Source: an uncultured Bacteroidota bacterium
GTDB lineage: Bacteria; Bacteroidota; Bacteroidia; Bacteroidales; VadinHA17
Assembly (NCBI GenBank): GCA_937864815.1
Contig: CALMJY010000236.1
Location: 1 to 45,839, forward strand
DNA length: 45,839 nucleotides
Reading direction: 5' to 3'
The position numbers and the translations under genes are program-made. The number at the start of each line of letters is the position of its first letter. Position 1 is the first letter of the stretch. The notes under the pieces were generated by a model. It was not told the origin of the DNA, did no database searches, and saw nothing but the letters and a program-made list of their open reading frames with translations. Shown here one piece after another: positions 1 to 7,730 of the stretch.

Positions 1-2
1 TT

Positions 3-51
3 CTTCCGGCTTCCGGCTTCCGGCTTCCGGCTTCCGGCTTCCGGCTTCCGG
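3..51. repeat. 7-bp tandem repeat, seven exact copies of CTTCCGG
   Basis: The unit CTTCCGG is repeated seven times without a mismatch, followed by a partial copy (CTTC). The array ends 7 bases before the stop codon (59-61) of the minus-strand repressor gene, so it sits immediately downstream of that gene. It is far more GC-rich than its surroundings. A second heptamer array lies at the end of the polymerase gene near 2419-2497. It is too short a period to be a CRISPR. Confidence 0.95.
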
Positions 52-58
52 CTTCTGT

Positions 59-886
59 CTATTTCTCCTCATCTATATCGGAAATTTCACTACCCAGCCT
101 CGCTTTGATACGCTGGAGATCATGCTTCATCCCTGCAACAGCCTGCATAAGCTGTTTTTCAGGTAAAACAGGATCAGGCAACTCACTGCTGATATAATTT
201 ACAAATTTCCATATTTCCTTAACCTCATTAACATGAACCTCATATGGCTCATAAACAGGATTAAGGGAATAGAGAACAAGCTTCCCGTCTTTTTTGAGAT
301 TGTTTTCAACTACCTTAAAGACAATTCCGTCATCGAGTGTAAAAACAATATATGCCTTTCCGCTTATAATATCCATCCAGTCCTGAAGATATTCTCCGGT
401 CACCCACGAACCATCGGGTATAGGAAGCATCGAATCGCCCTTCAGCTGGAATGTTCTGTATTTCTTTTTGTCAGACAAAAATGGCAGTGTGAATACCGGC
501 AGCTCACCGATATATTCAGGATCTGCATACCCTGTGGTATAGCCAGCCTTTGCCTTCTCCGGTACCAGTTCTATGTTTTCCCTGTTGCGGGAGTTAACTG
601 TGGTTGCCAGCACTCTGAGATTACTGCCTTTAACATATGCATCATATCCTCGTTCCAGTTCTCCCAACTGGCTTTCCGAGAGTTTTGATATATCCAGTTT
701 CAGGATTGTATCGATGGATATGTTAAAATATCCTGAAAATGAGATAAGTATCTCAATTCCGGGTTGAGCAACACCGTTCTCATAGCCACTTAGCGTTGAA
801 CGTTTCAGGTTCAGGGCAAATGCCACATCATCCTGGGTCCGCCCTCTCCTTTTTCTTAAAAATTTTATGTTGGAAGCAAAGTACAT
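59..886 (-). CDS. XRE-type repressor with S24/LexA-like self-cleavage domain
   Basis: A 275-residue protein with an N-terminal helix-turn-helix of the XRE/Cro kind (about residues 6-60) and a C-terminal S24 peptidase fold. The LexA-family autocleavage parts are all visible: an Ala114-Gly115 candidate scissile bond, Ser152 in the GDSM motif, and Lys191 in FKVV, 39 residues after the serine (37 in E. coli LexA). A charged C-terminal tail of about 40 residues follows. The family represses its own gene and damage-response genes until RecA-stimulated self-cleavage. Here the gene is divergent from a Y-family polymerase and a DnaE-type polymerase, so I infer it controls them. Its promoter (935-966) overlaps an operator-like palindrome, which argues for autorepression. 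It could also be a phage-type CI-like repressor, but no phage genes are nearby. Confidence 0.9.
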   Translation of the reverse strand: MYFASNIKFLRKRRGRTQDDVAFALNLKRSTLSGYENGVAQPGIEILISFSGYFNISIDTILKLDISKLSESQLGELERGYDAYVKGSNLRVLATTVNSRNRENIELVPEKAKAGYTTGYADPEYIGELPVFTLPFLSDKKKYRTFQLKGDSMLPIPDGSWVTGEYLQDWMDIISGKAYIVFTLDDGIVFKVVENNLKKDGKLVLYSLNPVYEPYEVHVNEVKEIWKFVNYISSELPDPVLPEKQLMQAVAGMKHDLQRIKARLGSEISDIDEEK

Positions 887-897
887 AATTAGAAATT

Positions 898-912
898 GAT
901 TATATTGTAATC
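898..912. promoter_or_regulatory. Operator-like palindrome 1, GATTA-N5-TAATC
   Basis: Inverted repeat with 5-bp arms (GATTA/TAATC) and a 5-bp spacer; one more base pair on each side extends the arms to TGATTA/TAATCA. It lies 12 bp upstream of the repressor start codon, inside the predicted leader. It has the same arms and spacer length as the dyad at 921-935, and the centres are 23 bp apart, about two helical turns, so two dimers could bind on one face. Assignment to the adjacent repressor is inference. Confidence 0.6.
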
Positions 913-918
913 ATTGAA

Positions 919-937
919 TTGATTAATTTTTAATCAA
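919..937. promoter_or_regulatory. Operator-like palindrome 2, TTGATTA-N5-TAATCAA
   Basis: Inverted repeat with 7-bp perfect arms and a 5-bp spacer, sharing its core GATTA-N5-TAATC with the dyad at 898-912. Its right arm overlaps the -7 box of the repressor promoter (935-942, read on the minus strand) and it covers the predicted transcription start. Binding here would block RNA polymerase, as expected for a self-regulating LexA-like repressor. Confidence 0.65.
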
Positions 938-966
938 AAATAAAATATAATTATAATATATACAAG
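935..966 (-). promoter_or_regulatory. Promoter of the S24 repressor gene
   Basis: Read on the minus strand: CTTG (963-966), 20 bp, then TATTTTTG (935-942). This matches the Bacteroidetes housekeeping pattern of TTTG, 19-21 bp, TAnnTTTG with one mismatch in the -33 box. Transcription would start near 928, giving a leader of about 40 nt. Confidence 0.6.
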
Positions 967-1008
967 AAAAACAGAATTTTTTTAATGAATTATTGGATAT
1001 GGACCATA

Positions 1009-1133
1009 AGATTGCTTCGTCGCTTCGCTCCTCGCAATGACTGCGCTATTACAATTACTTCTGTTTAGCGTTAACTGGAATTAACCTTATATGACAGTCA
1101 TTGCGAGCCCTACGCAGTAGGGCGTGGCAATCT
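1009..1133. repeat. REP-like interspersed inverted repeat
   Basis: Two inverted copies of a sequence lie here. The inner arms are a perfect 13-bp pair (CTCGCAATGACTG at 1031-1043 and its complement at 1095-1107). The outer ends AGATTGC (1009-1015) and GCAATCT (1127-1133) also pair. The segment has no ORF and could fold into one long hairpin or two. The layout fits a small non-autonomous or REP-type element. It separates the repressor promoter from the polymerase gene. Confidence 0.75.
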
Positions 1134-1176
1134 TAAACTCCACCCACAGAGTTATATACCTGATGATTTTTACACT

Positions 1177-2433
1177 ATGATACTCTCCGGCAACATAGAA
1201 CGTTCCATACTGCACCTCGACCTCGATACTTTCTTCGTATCGGTGGAGAGGCTGAAGAACAGCAGGCTCATAGGGAAGCCGGTGATAATCGGTGGTCTGT
1301 CTGACCGTGGAGTGGTCGCAAGCTGCAGCTATGAGGCCCGCAAATACGGAGTTAACTCCGCAATGCCCATGAAGCTTGCCAGGAATATGTGTCCCGATGC
1401 CATCATAATACGCGGCGACATGGAGCTTTACAGCAACTACTCAAATATTGTAACCGAAATAATAGCTGAGAGGTCACCTGTCTATGAGAAATCATCTGTT
1501 GATGAGCACTATATCGATCTTACAGGCATGGACCGCTTCTACGGATGTTACAAATGGTCGCATGAGCTGAGACGGTTTATAATGCAGGAAACAGGTCTGC
1601 CAATTTCGATAGGACTGTCGGTAAACAAGACTGTATCGAAGATCGCAACAGGCGAGGCAAAGCCGAACGGAGAAAGAGAGGTACAGAAAGAGCTTGTACT
1701 CCCCTTCCTCGATCCTTTGTCGATAAACAAGATCCCCATGATAGGTCAGAAGACATACCATCTGCTCCGTTCAATGGGAATAGCAACGATCTTTACTCTT
1801 CGGAATATTCCCGCTGAGATGCTGGAGAAACTTATGGGTAAAAATGGTATTGATATATGGAAGAAAGCCAATGGAATAGATTCAACACCTGTATTCAGCT
1901 ACACTGAACAGAAATCTATAAGTACCGAACATACCTTTGACAAGGATACCACCGACATGGTGAGGCTTAACCAGCTGTTTGTAAGCATGGTTGAGAAAAT
2001 TGCATTTGAACTCAGGAAGCAGGAAAAACTCACATCCTGTGTCACTGTTAAAATAAGGTATTCAAACTTTGACACCCACACTCTTCAGAAACGAATACCC
2101 TACACATCATTCGACCATGTGCTTGCCGATGTAACCAAAGAGCTCTTTTCAAGGCTCTACCAGAGAAGAATGCTTATAAGACTCATTGGTGTGAGATTCA
2201 GCCATATGGTAAGAGGAGTCCAGCAGCTCGACATGTTTGACGATACACCTGAAAAGGTAAACCTCTACCTGGCCATGGACAGACTGCGCAGGCGTTTCGG
2301 ACGGGATGCGGTAAAGAGAGCCTCCGGTGTTATGACTCTGGACGAAAAAGAGGAAAAAGCCATCCGACAGCTCGAAAACGCACTGAAAGAGAAGAATATG
2401 ATGGAAGAACGTCTCAGGGGGTACTGGTACTAG
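1177..2433 (+). CDS. dinB: Y-family DNA polymerase (DinB/Pol IV type)
   Basis: A 418-residue translesion polymerase. The catalytic carboxylates are intact: Asp15 in HLDLD, and Asp109-Glu110 in the SSVDE motif. Phe20 sits at the steric-gate position that excludes ribonucleotides. The little-finger region fills roughly residues 240-350, and QQLDMF near residues 348-353 resembles a beta-clamp-binding motif. Because the active site is complete, this is not the catalytically dead ImuB of ImuA-ImuB-DnaE2 mutasomes. It is 79 bp upstream of a DnaE-type polymerase on the same strand, suggesting a two-polymerase operon, and divergent from a LexA-like repressor. The last five codons and the stop fall inside a heptamer tandem repeat. 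ATG at 1177 is the start that leaves a normal Pol IV N-terminus. Confidence 0.93.
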   Translation: MILSGNIERSILHLDLDTFFVSVERLKNSRLIGKPVIIGGLSDRGVVASCSYEARKYGVNSAMPMKLARNMCPDAIIIRGDMELYSNYSNIVTEIIAERSPVYEKSSVDEHYIDLTGMDRFYGCYKWSHELRRFIMQETGLPISIGLSVNKTVSKIATGEAKPNGEREVQKELVLPFLDPLSINKIPMIGQKTYHLLRSMGIATIFTLRNIPAEMLEKLMGKNGIDIWKKANGIDSTPVFSYTEQKSISTEHTFDKDTTDMVRLNQLFVSMVEKIAFELRKQEKLTSCVTVKIRYSNFDTHTLQKRIPYTSFDHVLADVTKELFSRLYQRRMLIRLIGVRFSHMVRGVQQLDMFDDTPEKVNLYLAMDRLRRRFGRDAVKRASGVMTLDEKEEKAIRQLENALKEKNMMEERLRGYWY

Positions 2434-2497
2434 GTACTGGGTACTGGGTGCTGGGTAATGTGTAGTTTTAACCAGCAACCAGTAACCAGCAACAAAA
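2419..2497. repeat. Paired heptamer arrays at the dinB stop codon
   Basis: Six degenerate 7-bp units of the type GGTACTG run from 2419 to 2460, starting inside the last codons of dinB and running through its TAG stop. After a short spacer come three AACCAGY units plus a decayed fourth (2470-2497), which in reverse complement read RCTGGTT, partly complementary to the first array. The transcript could form an imperfect hairpin between dinB and dnaE. The 7-bp period matches the array at 3-51 although the unit differs. Confidence 0.8.
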
Positions 2498-2512
2498 GCA
2501 ACATAAGTATAA

Positions 2513-5449
2513 ATGTATCTCAATTGCCACTCATATTACAGCCTTCGCTACGGGACAATGTCCGTTGAACAGCTTGTGAAAAAAGCAAAGTCTGCTTCAG
2601 CTGAAACCATTGTTCTGACCGATATAAATAATTCAACTGCCATACCCGACTTTGCAGCAGAATGCAGAAAGAACAGTGTGAGGCCTGTTGCCGGTATAGA
2701 ATTCCGCAACGACAATGAACTGCTTTACATATGTATTGCACGAAATAACAAGGGGTTAAGGGAACTGAATGAATTTCTTTCAGAACATAATATCAACAAG
2801 ACACCAATACCGTTCCCTGCCCCGCAATTCTCTGAAGCATACACCATATACCATCATACAAAAACACCCGGAAGGGAGTTGTATGATAACGAACGGACAG
2901 GGATAACACCAGGTGAGAGAAACAAACTTATCACCATGAATTCTTCATTAAAAAGGAACAGAATGGTGCTTCTTCACCCGGTAACATATGCTGAACCTGA
3001 AGATATATTCATTCATCGCAGCCTGAGAGCTGTTGATAATAATATTCTTCTAAGCCATCTCAAGCCTTCACAATGCGCCGGGGAGGAGGAATTTTTCAAA
3101 GATCCGGGGTATTTTGAAAATATAAAAAAAGAACATCCCTGGCTTGTTGAAAACACTGCAAATCTCATCACCGACTGTGATCTTTACTTTGACAGTGAGA
3201 GTCTCAAGAACAAGAAGCTTTACTCAGCCAGCAGATATGATGACAAGCTTTTGCTTGAAAAGCTTGCCTGGGACGGAATGGTGTATCGCTACGGGAAGAA
3301 AAACTATGAGGCAAAAAAGAGAGTCGCTCATGAACTTGAAATAATTGACAGGCTGGGTTTCTCTGCCTACTTCCTTATTACCTGGGATATTGTAAGATAC
3401 TCGATGGCCCGCGGATTTTATCATGTTGGCAGAGGAAGCGGTGCAAATTCTGTAGTTGCTTACTGCCTGAAAATCACCAATGTTGACCCCATTGATCTGA
3501 ACCTTTACTTTGAACGGTTCATCAACCCGAAACGAAGCAGTCCCCCCGATTTTGACATAGATTATTCCTGGAAGGAAAGAGATGAAGTGATCGATTATAT
3601 ATTCAAGAGATATGGTTACAGCCATACAGCCCTTCTTGGAACTATAAACACATTCCGGGGTAAGTCGATCGTAAGGGAACTTGGCAAGGTACACGGACTT
3701 CCGAAGGAAGAGATTGATTGCCTGATCGATAATCCTTCTTCTGATACTAACAGAAACGAAATAACCGAAACTATATTTTCAACAGGCCTTAAGATAGCTG
3801 ATTTCCCGAATATGAGAAGCATTCATGCAGGAGGCATACTTATATCCGAGGATCCCGTCACCTGCTATACAGCACTCGACATGCCACCTAAAGGATTTCC
3901 CACAACGCAATGGGATATGTACACTGCAGAGGAGATTGGTTTTGAAAAGCTTGATATACTCAGTCAGAGAGGAATAGGCCATATACGTGAAAGTGCCGAG
4001 ATAATACTTCAGAACAGGGCAATAGATGTTGATGTACATGCTATCCATAAATTTAAGGAAGATCAGTTGGTAAAAGAATATCTGAGAAACGGAGAGACCA
4101 AGGGATGCTTCTATGTGGAAAGTCCTGCAATGAGAGGTTTGCTGAAAAAACTGAAGTGCGACAATTACACATCCCTTGTTGCTGCAAGCTCGGTGATCAG
4201 GCCGGGAGTAGCACGGTCGGGTATGATGAAGCAATATATCTACAGGTTCCACAATCCTGACAAATTCGAATATATACATCCTGTAATGAAGGAGCAGCTT
4301 GAAGAAACATTCGGAGTGATGGTTTACCAGGAAGATGTTCTGAAAGTATGCCACCACTTTGCGGGACTTGATCTGGCCGATGCCGATACATTGAGAAGGG
4401 CAATGAGCGGGAAATTCAGATCGAAGCAGGAAATGCAGCGCATAGTCGACAAATTTTTCTTCAACTGCCGTCAGAAGGGTTATAGTGAAGAGGTAACACG
4501 TGAGGTATGGAGACAGATCGAGTCGTTTGCCGGATACTCTTTCTCCAAGGCGCATTCAGCATCGTATGCTGTTGAGAGTTTCCAAAGCCTCTATCTGAAA
4601 GCCCATTTCCCCCTGGAGTTCATGGTTGCAGTTATAAATAATTTCGGAGGCTTCTACCGGACATGGGTATACGTTCACGAAGCACGAAGATACGGTGCCA
4701 GTATTGAACTCCCCTGTGTTAATATGAGCAAATACAAGACATGTATCTATGGAACAGACATATACATAGGTTTTATACATATAATGAGTCTCGAATTCAA
4801 TCTTGCCCAGTCTATCGAAACTGTCCGGAACGAAGCAGGTCCTTTCAAAGATCTTAACGACTTTGTTACCAGGGTTGCTCCCGGACTTGAGCAGGTAATC
4901 CTGCTTATAAAAGCAGGTGCCTTCAGATTCACAGGTAAGAACAAGTCTGTACTCCTGTGGGAAGCCCATATGATGATAAATAAGAACAAGTCTGAGAATA
5001 TACGCCCGCTCTTCTCCTCTCCTGTTAAAAAATTTGTACTTCCTGAGCTGGTGCAGAGCAAAACAGAAGATGTATATGATGAGATAGAGTTATTCGGATT
5101 TCCCGTTACCGTGAGCTGGTTCGATATGCTGGAAACATCATTCAGGGGTGAGATTACTGCACATAGAATGATCGAATATACAGGCCGTACAGTAAGGATG
5201 GTAGGACACCTTGTTACAGTGAAATATATTAAGACAGCAAAGAATGACTGGATGAACTTCGGATGCTTCATAGATGCCGAAGGGAGCTTTTTTGACACTG
5301 TTCATTTTTCCCAGTCTTTGAAATCATGGCCTTTCAAGGGAAGCGGAACATACCTGCTTCTTGGAAAAATTGTTGAGGAATTCGGATTTCCGTCTCTTGA
5401 AGTTGAAAAGATGGCCAGGCTTCCGGTTAAACCTGACCAGAGGTATTAA
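2513..5449 (+). CDS. dnaE2: DnaE-type DNA polymerase III alpha subunit, short error-prone-like form
   Basis: A 978-residue C-family polymerase, shorter than replicative DnaE (about 1,160) and close to the error-prone DnaE2/ImuC class. Order: PHP domain (about 1-65, with a region to 230), palm and fingers with GRGSGANS (307-314) and the catalytic aspartates of PDFDID (346 and 348) plus Asp481 in EKLDIL, helix-hairpin-helix region (LIKAGAF), and a C-terminal OB fold near 900-960. The PHP metal site is eroded: the usual HxH near residue 4 reads N-C-H, and the TDH motif reads TDI at 36-38, so intrinsic proofreading is unlikely. Its place after dinB under a LexA-like repressor suggests damage-induced, mutagenic synthesis rather than chromosome replication. 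The dnaE2 symbol is by analogy. It converges with the RelA/SpoT gene with a gap of only 6 bp. Confidence 0.88.
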   Translation: MYLNCHSYYSLRYGTMSVEQLVKKAKSASAETIVLTDINNSTAIPDFAAECRKNSVRPVAGIEFRNDNELLYICIARNNKGLRELNEFLSEHNINKTPIPFPAPQFSEAYTIYHHTKTPGRELYDNERTGITPGERNKLITMNSSLKRNRMVLLHPVTYAEPEDIFIHRSLRAVDNNILLSHLKPSQCAGEEEFFKDPGYFENIKKEHPWLVENTANLITDCDLYFDSESLKNKKLYSASRYDDKLLLEKLAWDGMVYRYGKKNYEAKKRVAHELEIIDRLGFSAYFLITWDIVRYSMARGFYHVGRGSGANSVVAYCLKITNVDPIDLNLYFERFINPKRSSPPDFDIDYSWKERDEVIDYIFKRYGYSHTALLGTINTFRGKSIVRELGKVHGLPKEEIDCLIDNPSSDTNRNEITETIFSTGLKIADFPNMRSIHAGGILISEDPVTCYTALDMPPKGFPTTQWDMYTAEEIGFEKLDILSQRGIGHIRESAEIILQNRAIDVDVHAIHKFKEDQLVKEYLRNGETKGCFYVESPAMRGLLKKLKCDNYTSLVAASSVIRPGVARSGMMKQYIYRFHNPDKFEYIHPVMKEQLEETFGVMVYQEDVLKVCHHFAGLDLADADTLRRAMSGKFRSKQEMQRIVDKFFFNCRQKGYSEEVTREVWRQIESFAGYSFSKAHSASYAVESFQSLYLKAHFPLEFMVAVINNFGGFYRTWVYVHEARRYGASIELPCVNMSKYKTCIYGTDIYIGFIHIMSLEFNLAQSIETVRNEAGPFKDLNDFVTRVAPGLEQVILLIKAGAFRFTGKNKSVLLWEAHMMINKNKSENIRPLFSSPVKKFVLPELVQSKTEDVYDEIELFGFPVTVSWFDMLETSFRGEITAHRMIEYTGRTVRMVGHLVTVKYIKTAKNDWMNFGCFIDAEGSFFDTVHFSQSLKSWPFKGSGTYLLLGKIVEEFGFPSLEVEKMARLPVKPDQRY

Positions 5450-5455
5450 TAATCA

Positions 5456-7636
5456 TCAGTTACTATCTGTACGTAAAGCTTTTACAATTCCTTTTAATCC
5501 TGATATTTTTCGTATAATCGTATGAAGAACATCACTGTTGGAAACCATTATATTAAGTACTCCTTCAAATAATCCGTCATTAATATTATAGTTGAAACTC
5601 CTCATTGCAACCTTATGATCGGCAATAATATCAGCGATTTTATTTACAATACCTATATCCTCCACCCCTGTTATTTTAACCGATGCAATGAAAGATGGTA
5701 TGTTTGCAGCTTTTGACCATCGTGCAGCTATCAGCCTGTATGGATACCTTGATAACATATTATGGGCATTTGGGCAACTGCTTCTGTGTATTTTAATACC
5801 TTCGGATATTGTCACGAAACCAAAAATACTGTCACCAAACACTGGGTTACAGCATTTCGATAATTTATAATCGAGACCTTCAACCTTATCCTGAATTATA
5901 AGAAAATCAGAATATTGCGGTGCCTTTATTTCCCTGATTTCCTTCTCCTCGGATACCTGTTCTTCAGCATTAGATTGTGAGCCTTCCGGATTAAGAAGCA
6001 CTTCTTTAATTTCAAGAAGCTCAAGCTTCTCGTTTGCTATAAGATAATACAGATCCATAGCATACTTAATGTTATAATGGTTCAGAAGGCGCTGTATTAC
6101 CGTATCATTATAGGCTAATTTCCAGTTTTTCATTCTCCGCATCAATATTTCCTTCCCTTCGGCAGCAGCTTTTGTCTTTTCTTCATTGAGCACCTGCCTG
6201 ATCTTGGTCTTTGCTTTATTTGTGACAACAAATGACAGCCAGTCCTGCTTTGGCTTCTGACTTTTTGACCTTAAAACTGAAACATGATCACCATTCTGAA
6301 GGACATGTCTGATAGTTACATTTTTACCATTCACTTTTCCTCCCACGCATGAAGCTCCAACAGCTGTATGAATATCAAAGGCAAAATCAAGTACAGTTGC
6401 TCCTGCCGGCAACTGACGAAGGTCTCCGTTTGGTGTGAAAACAAACACTTCATCTGTGTAAAGCCCTGATTTTACCTGGTCTATGAAAGCATTATCCTCT
6501 TTCTCTGTTGATTCAAGGATTTCCCGCATTTTTGCAAGCCAGTTATCAAGTCCTCCCTCACCTTTAATCCCTTTGTACTTGAAATGAGCGGCCAATCCCT
6601 TTTCAGCAATCTCATCCATTCTAGCTGAACGGATCTGAACTTCAACCCATTTTCCACGCGGACCAACTACTGTTGTATGAAGCGATTCATAGCCGTTTGA
6701 TTTAGGAACGGAGATCCAGTCACGCATTCTGCTTGGATTTGGTTGGTACAGATCCGTAACTACTGAATATGCTCTCCAGCAATCCGATTTTTCATTTTCC
6801 GGTTCACTGTTGATTATTATCCGTACAGCAAACAGATCGTATACTTCTTCAAATTCCACTCCCTGCTTTTTCATTTTAAGCATTATGGAGTGTATTGATT
6901 TAGTGCGGCTTTTGATGGTGAATTTAAAGCCCAGTTTTTCAAGCTTTTGGTTCAGTGGACTTGAAAAATCCCTGATAAGTTTATTTCTTGAAGCTGTAGT
7001 TTGTTTGAGTTTGAACTCAATATTTTTGTAGTGTTCTGGTTCGAGATACTTAACAGCCAGATCTTCCATTTCTGATTTAATATTATAGAAACCGAGCCGG
7101 TGTGCCAGCGGAGCATAAAGAAAATAGGTCTCTGAGGCTAATGGCAGTCTGTCCTTTTCAGGGGCATTGTCAAGGTTTCTCATGTATTCCATCCTTTCAA
7201 CAAGCTTGATGAGAATTACACGTACATCGTCAGCAAGGCTAAGCAGAAGCTTTCTGAAATTCTCTGCCTGATATGAAGCCTGCATAGAATCTATGCCAGT
7301 TATCCTGGAGAATCCCTGGAGTATTCCGACAACTTTGCTTCCAAATTCCTGCTCAAGTTCTTTATGACCAACAGGAAGATTATTATATGAATCGTGCAAT
7401 AATGCCGTAATTATGGATGTAAGACCAAGCCCCATTTCACCGGCGATAATTCTGGCTACCGAAAGTGCATGAAGGATCTCCGGTTTGCCTGTAAGTGTAA
7501 TTTTATCACCGCTTGCTCTTACTGCAAGATCAAGAGCTTTCCTGATCTTAGGAGTTTCTTCAGGGGTAACTGTATTCCTTGATGCCAGCAGAAGTGCTCT
7601 GTACGCTGAATATATTTTTTGTCTGTTTGAAGACAT
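5456..7636 (-). CDS. relA: RelA/SpoT-family (p)ppGpp synthetase, hydrolase site degraded
   Basis: A 726-residue long RSH protein. Order: HD hydrolase-like domain (about 25-180), synthetase domain (about 235-355) with the NGYESLHTTV and EVQIRS motifs, TGS domain (about 394-456), a Cys-rich zinc-finger-like region (Cys595-Cys596, Cys621) and an ACT domain (about 648-720). The HD pair is present (His81-Asp82), but the catalytic acidic pair after it is Asn85-Asn86, and the ADRLHN motif reads VERMEY near 146-151. Hydrolysis is therefore probably weak or absent, making this a RelA-like synthetase. The synthetase has RMRD at 303-306, closer to the RxKD form of bifunctional Rel enzymes than to ExDD. 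It should raise (p)ppGpp during starvation on the ribosome. Bacteroides species carry a RelA-like and a SpoT-like homologue, so a second one elsewhere is expected. Confidence 0.93.
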   Translation of the reverse strand: MSSNRQKIYSAYRALLLASRNTVTPEETPKIRKALDLAVRASGDKITLTGKPEILHALSVARIIAGEMGLGLTSIITALLHDSYNNLPVGHKELEQEFGSKVVGILQGFSRITGIDSMQASYQAENFRKLLLSLADDVRVILIKLVERMEYMRNLDNAPEKDRLPLASETYFLYAPLAHRLGFYNIKSEMEDLAVKYLEPEHYKNIEFKLKQTTASRNKLIRDFSSPLNQKLEKLGFKFTIKSRTKSIHSIMLKMKKQGVEFEEVYDLFAVRIIINSEPENEKSDCWRAYSVVTDLYQPNPSRMRDWISVPKSNGYESLHTTVVGPRGKWVEVQIRSARMDEIAEKGLAAHFKYKGIKGEGGLDNWLAKMREILESTEKEDNAFIDQVKSGLYTDEVFVFTPNGDLRQLPAGATVLDFAFDIHTAVGASCVGGKVNGKNVTIRHVLQNGDHVSVLRSKSQKPKQDWLSFVVTNKAKTKIRQVLNEEKTKAAAEGKEILMRRMKNWKLAYNDTVIQRLLNHYNIKYAMDLYYLIANEKLELLEIKEVLLNPEGSQSNAEEQVSEEKEIREIKAPQYSDFLIIQDKVEGLDYKLSKCCNPVFGDSIFGFVTISEGIKIHRSSCPNAHNMLSRYPYRLIAARWSKAANIPSFIASVKITGVEDIGIVNKIADIIADHKVAMRSFNYNINDGLFEGVLNIMVSNSDVLHTIIRKISGLKGIVKALRTDSN

Positions 7637-7670
7637 AAAAGAATTTACATTATACCTAATTAATTATTCC

Positions 7671-7709
7671 AAAAAAAATCCCCGGGAAGTTTGGGAACCC
7701 CGGGGATTT
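7671..7709 (-). terminator. Intrinsic terminator of the outer-membrane barrel gene
   Basis: Perfect 11-bp stem (AAATCCCCGGG at 7676-7686 pairing with CCCGGGGATTT at 7699-7709), 12-nt loop, followed on the minus strand by a run of Ts (A-tract 7671-7678 on the plus strand). It lies 22 bp past the stop of the gene ending at 7731 and before the relA-type gene, separating the two transcripts. Confidence 0.88.
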
Positions 7710-7730
7710 CAGATTTATTTTTGATTTTTA

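Noticed and set aside
3-51. Possible CRISPR array
   Set aside because: Units are only 7 bp with no spacers, and no cas gene is present.
3779-4555. 258-residue minus-strand ORF inside the DnaE-type gene
   Set aside because: It is fully antisense to conserved polymerase sequence and has the irregular composition of a shadow frame.
59-5449. Prophage or plasmid origin of the repressor/polymerase module
   Set aside because: No integrase, attachment site, structural phage gene or replication gene is present, and the flanks are ordinary chromosomal genes on the visible side.
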